DNA of 64,000 bases from Sorangium cellulosum. Lineage in GTDB: Bacteria; Myxococcota_A; Polyangia; Polyangiales; Polyangiaceae. Under the pieces are notes generated by a model. The model was not told the origin of the DNA and did no database searches. It saw only the letters and a program-made list of their open reading frames with translations. Position 1 is the first letter of the stretch. The number at the start of each line of letters is the position of its first letter. This document shows positions 62,798-64,000 of the stretch, one piece after another. A program made the translations under genes and the position numbers. Location of the stretch: positions 4,051,501 through 4,115,500 of the forward strand of contig NZ_CP012670.1 of the NCBI RefSeq assembly GCF_004135735.1, written 5' to 3'.

Positions 62798-63772
62798 ATG
62801 GGCATGGACATCCGGGTCAGGAGAGGGGCGGCGCTCGCCGCGATCACCGTGGCGGGCCTCGCGTGCGGCGCCGCGCCGCCGCCCGAGCCCTCGGCGGACG
62901 GCCTGCCAGCGGACGCCGCGCCGCCGCCCGCGTCCGGGGCTGGGCCCGCCGCCGCCCGCGCGCCGGAGGCGGCCGCCCCGGCGGCCCGGATCCCGGCCGC
63001 GGCGCCATCCCCGGCCGCGCCGCCGGCCGTCGCGGCCCCCCCGGGCGCGGCGCCGCCCCGGGCAGCGGCGCCGGCCGTCGCGGCCGAGGATGGCGCCGCG
63101 GCTCCGTTCGGGGTTGCCGCGCCGGCCGCCGCGGACCCCCCGGCGGCCGAGCCGGAGCTCACCGTTCCGCCCGACACGGCGGTCCTCCACATCGGCGACT
63201 CGTTTGCGCTCGCGGGGTTCGCGCAGGCGCTCCGCCCGCGGATGGAGGCGCTCCGCGTGCGCTACGCGGTGAAGGCGGAGACCAGCTCCTACACGACGAC
63301 GTGGGCCCCGCGGATGGAGCTCCTGGTCGCGAACTACCAGCCGGACCTCGTCATCATCAGCCTCGGCGCCAACGAGGTGGAGGCCTTCAACCCGCCGGCC
63401 CACGCCGGCGCGGTCCGGCGCATCGTGAAGGCCATCGGCGGCCGCCCGTGCGTGTGGGTCTCTCCGCCGCTCTGGCGCAAGGACACCGGCATCATCGACG
63501 TGATCCGGACGAGCTCGGCGCCGTGCCGCTTCTTCGACTCGGACGCGCTCGTGCCCGGCCCGATCCCGCGAAAGAGGGACAAGATCCACCCGAACGCCGA
63601 GGGCGGAGCGCGCTGGGCCGAGGTCTTCTGGCGCTGGCTGGCGGCGGAGCACCTGCCGGCCGGCGAGGACGCCGGCGCCGCCGCGCCGCGGCGCAGCCCG
63701 TGGGCGCTCCGCCCCCCGCCGCCGGACGAGCACCGCGCCCGCCCCGCGCTCGCCGGCGCCCCCGCGCCCTGA
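62798..63772 (+). CDS. SGNH/GDSL-like hydrolase lipoprotein
   Basis: About 324 aa from the ATG at 62798 (62804 also possible). Lipobox VAGLAC and a very Ala/Pro-rich tether of about 100 residues lead to an SGNH-type domain: HIGDSFALAGF (catalytic Ser block), LVIISLGANEVEAF (Asn block) and DKIHPNAEGGARWAEVFWRW (Asp/His block). These proteins hydrolyse or transfer acyl or acetyl groups, often on cell-wall or polysaccharide substrates. The tail after residue 290 is again Pro/Ala-rich. Confidence 0.82.
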   Translation: MGMDIRVRRGAALAAITVAGLACGAAPPPEPSADGLPADAAPPPASGAGPAAARAPEAAAPAARIPAAAPSPAAPPAVAAPPGAAPPRAAAPAVAAEDGAAAPFGVAAPAAADPPAAEPELTVPPDTAVLHIGDSFALAGFAQALRPRMEALRVRYAVKAETSSYTTTWAPRMELLVANYQPDLVIISLGANEVEAFNPPAHAGAVRRIVKAIGGRPCVWVSPPLWRKDTGIIDVIRTSSAPCRFFDSDALVPGPIPRKRDKIHPNAEGGARWAEVFWRWLAAEHLPAGEDAGAAAPRRSPWALRPPPPDEHRARPALAGAPAP

Positions 63773-63790
63773 CGCGCGGACCCGGACCGG

Positions 63791-63821
63791 GCGGGAGCGC
63801 TCTCCGGCCGGCCCCTCCCGC
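63791..63821. terminator. Short hairpin between convergent genes
   Basis: GCGGGAG (63791-63797) pairs with CTCCCGC (63815-63821) around a 17-nt loop, between the stops at 63772 and 63831. No T-run is present. Confidence 0.25.
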
Positions 63822-63830
63822 TTGGCGGCT

Positions 63831-64000
63831 CTAGGCGGGCGGCGCCGCCGTGGCGCCGCGGTGCACCAGGGCCGGGTCGTGGCCGAGGGCCCCGGCGATC
63901 GCCGCGCGCACGTCCCGCATGAGGCGGTTGCGCCCGCTCGCCCCGTAGGGCGCCGGATCGATCGGGGGCATGATGGTGACCACCACCCGGTGGTGCTTCT
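63831..64000 (-). CDS. 1-acyl-glycerol-3-phosphate acyltransferase-like protein, C-terminal part
   Basis: Only the last 55 or so codons are in the window; the gene continues past the right edge. The peptide reads HHRVVVTIMPPIDPAPYG, then GRNRLMRDVRAAIAG, and stops at 63831. The pattern of a beta strand, PPIDP..Y and a final helix with R..L...VR..I is typical of the PlsC family end. Catalytic HxxxxD lies outside the window, so the call is tentative. Confidence 0.5.
   Translation of the reverse strand, partial: KHHRVVVTIMPPIDPAPYGASGRNRLMRDVRAAIAGALGHDPALVHRGATAAPPA

Overview
The window is about 64 kb of very GC-rich DNA with the marks of a large-genome myxobacterium, most likely of the Sorangium/Polyangiales type. 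These marks are Ser/Thr kinases with HRDVSPQN-type catalytic loops, Cys-rich surface proteins with a MYXO-CTERM-like tail, an FHA-sigma54 activator, many Ala/Pro- or Gly/Ser-rich lipoprotein linkers, and tightly coupled operons with ATGA or GTGA overlaps. The genus is inferred from gene content, not proved. I see no tRNA, rRNA, CRISPR array, insertion sequence or prophage.

Layout. 1-3.7 kb: a membrane-anchored protein with carboxypeptidase-regulatory-like repeats, and a family-5 solute-binding lipoprotein. 4.1-5.3 kb: minD-minE with no adjacent minC. 5.3-6.3 kb: a PAP2 phosphatase. 6.3-10.1 kb: a fully coupled five-gene operon on the minus strand (isochorismatase-like hydrolase, NMT1/SsuA-type ABC transporter, nucleobase-deaminase-like enzyme). 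10.4-14.8 kb: a PAS-STAS regulator and a FAD-oxidoreductase/acetoacetate-decarboxylase fusion. 14.9-22.3 kb: an outer-membrane porin-like gene and a uronate/aldarate operon (dehydratase, isomerase-like enzyme, SDR, MFS carrier, KDPG aldolase). 22.8-26.3 kb: pheST. 26.6-35.4 kb: a PL1 pectate lyase, a vWA lipoprotein, a Ser/Thr kinase with a PEGA-like partner, an FHA-sigma54 activator, an HD-type hydrolase and a PL3 pectate lyase. 35.7-42.2 kb: a double-receiver response regulator and a single-chain topoisomerase III-RecQ fusion. 42.5-45.1 kb: an SBBP-type propeller lipoprotein and an SDR. 45.4-49.5 kb: a pair resembling traA-traB of outer-membrane exchange. 49.6-54.7 kb: two lipoproteins, then a phosphate block (PhoR-like kinase, DUF47 protein, Pit carrier). 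54.9-64 kb: a PFK-family protein, PEP carboxylase, a Ser/Thr kinase, dUTPase, an M50 protease, an SGNH lipoprotein and the end of a PlsC-like gene.

How the genes may work together. The two secreted pectate lyases, the porin and the uronate operon form a plausible, dispersed pectin-utilisation set: depolymerisation outside, uptake, then uronate conversion to pyruvate and a three-carbon product. A tandem array of nested palindromes upstream of the operon looks like its operator region. PhoR, DUF47 and Pit form a phosphate-sensing and uptake block. The TraA/TraB pair would mediate kin recognition and outer-membrane sharing.

Most notable: (i) the TopIII-RecQ fusion with three 18-residue repeats in its linker; (ii) the TraAB-like pair with a low-GC recognition domain; (iii) two copies of a long hairpin element with a near-identical core and co-varying arms, each between convergent genes; (iv) three genes each broken by loss of one G in a G-run; (v) TAnnnT boxes 7-9 nt before start codons, suggesting leaderless transcripts. 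Intervals longer than about 300 bp without a gene are described as separate entries.
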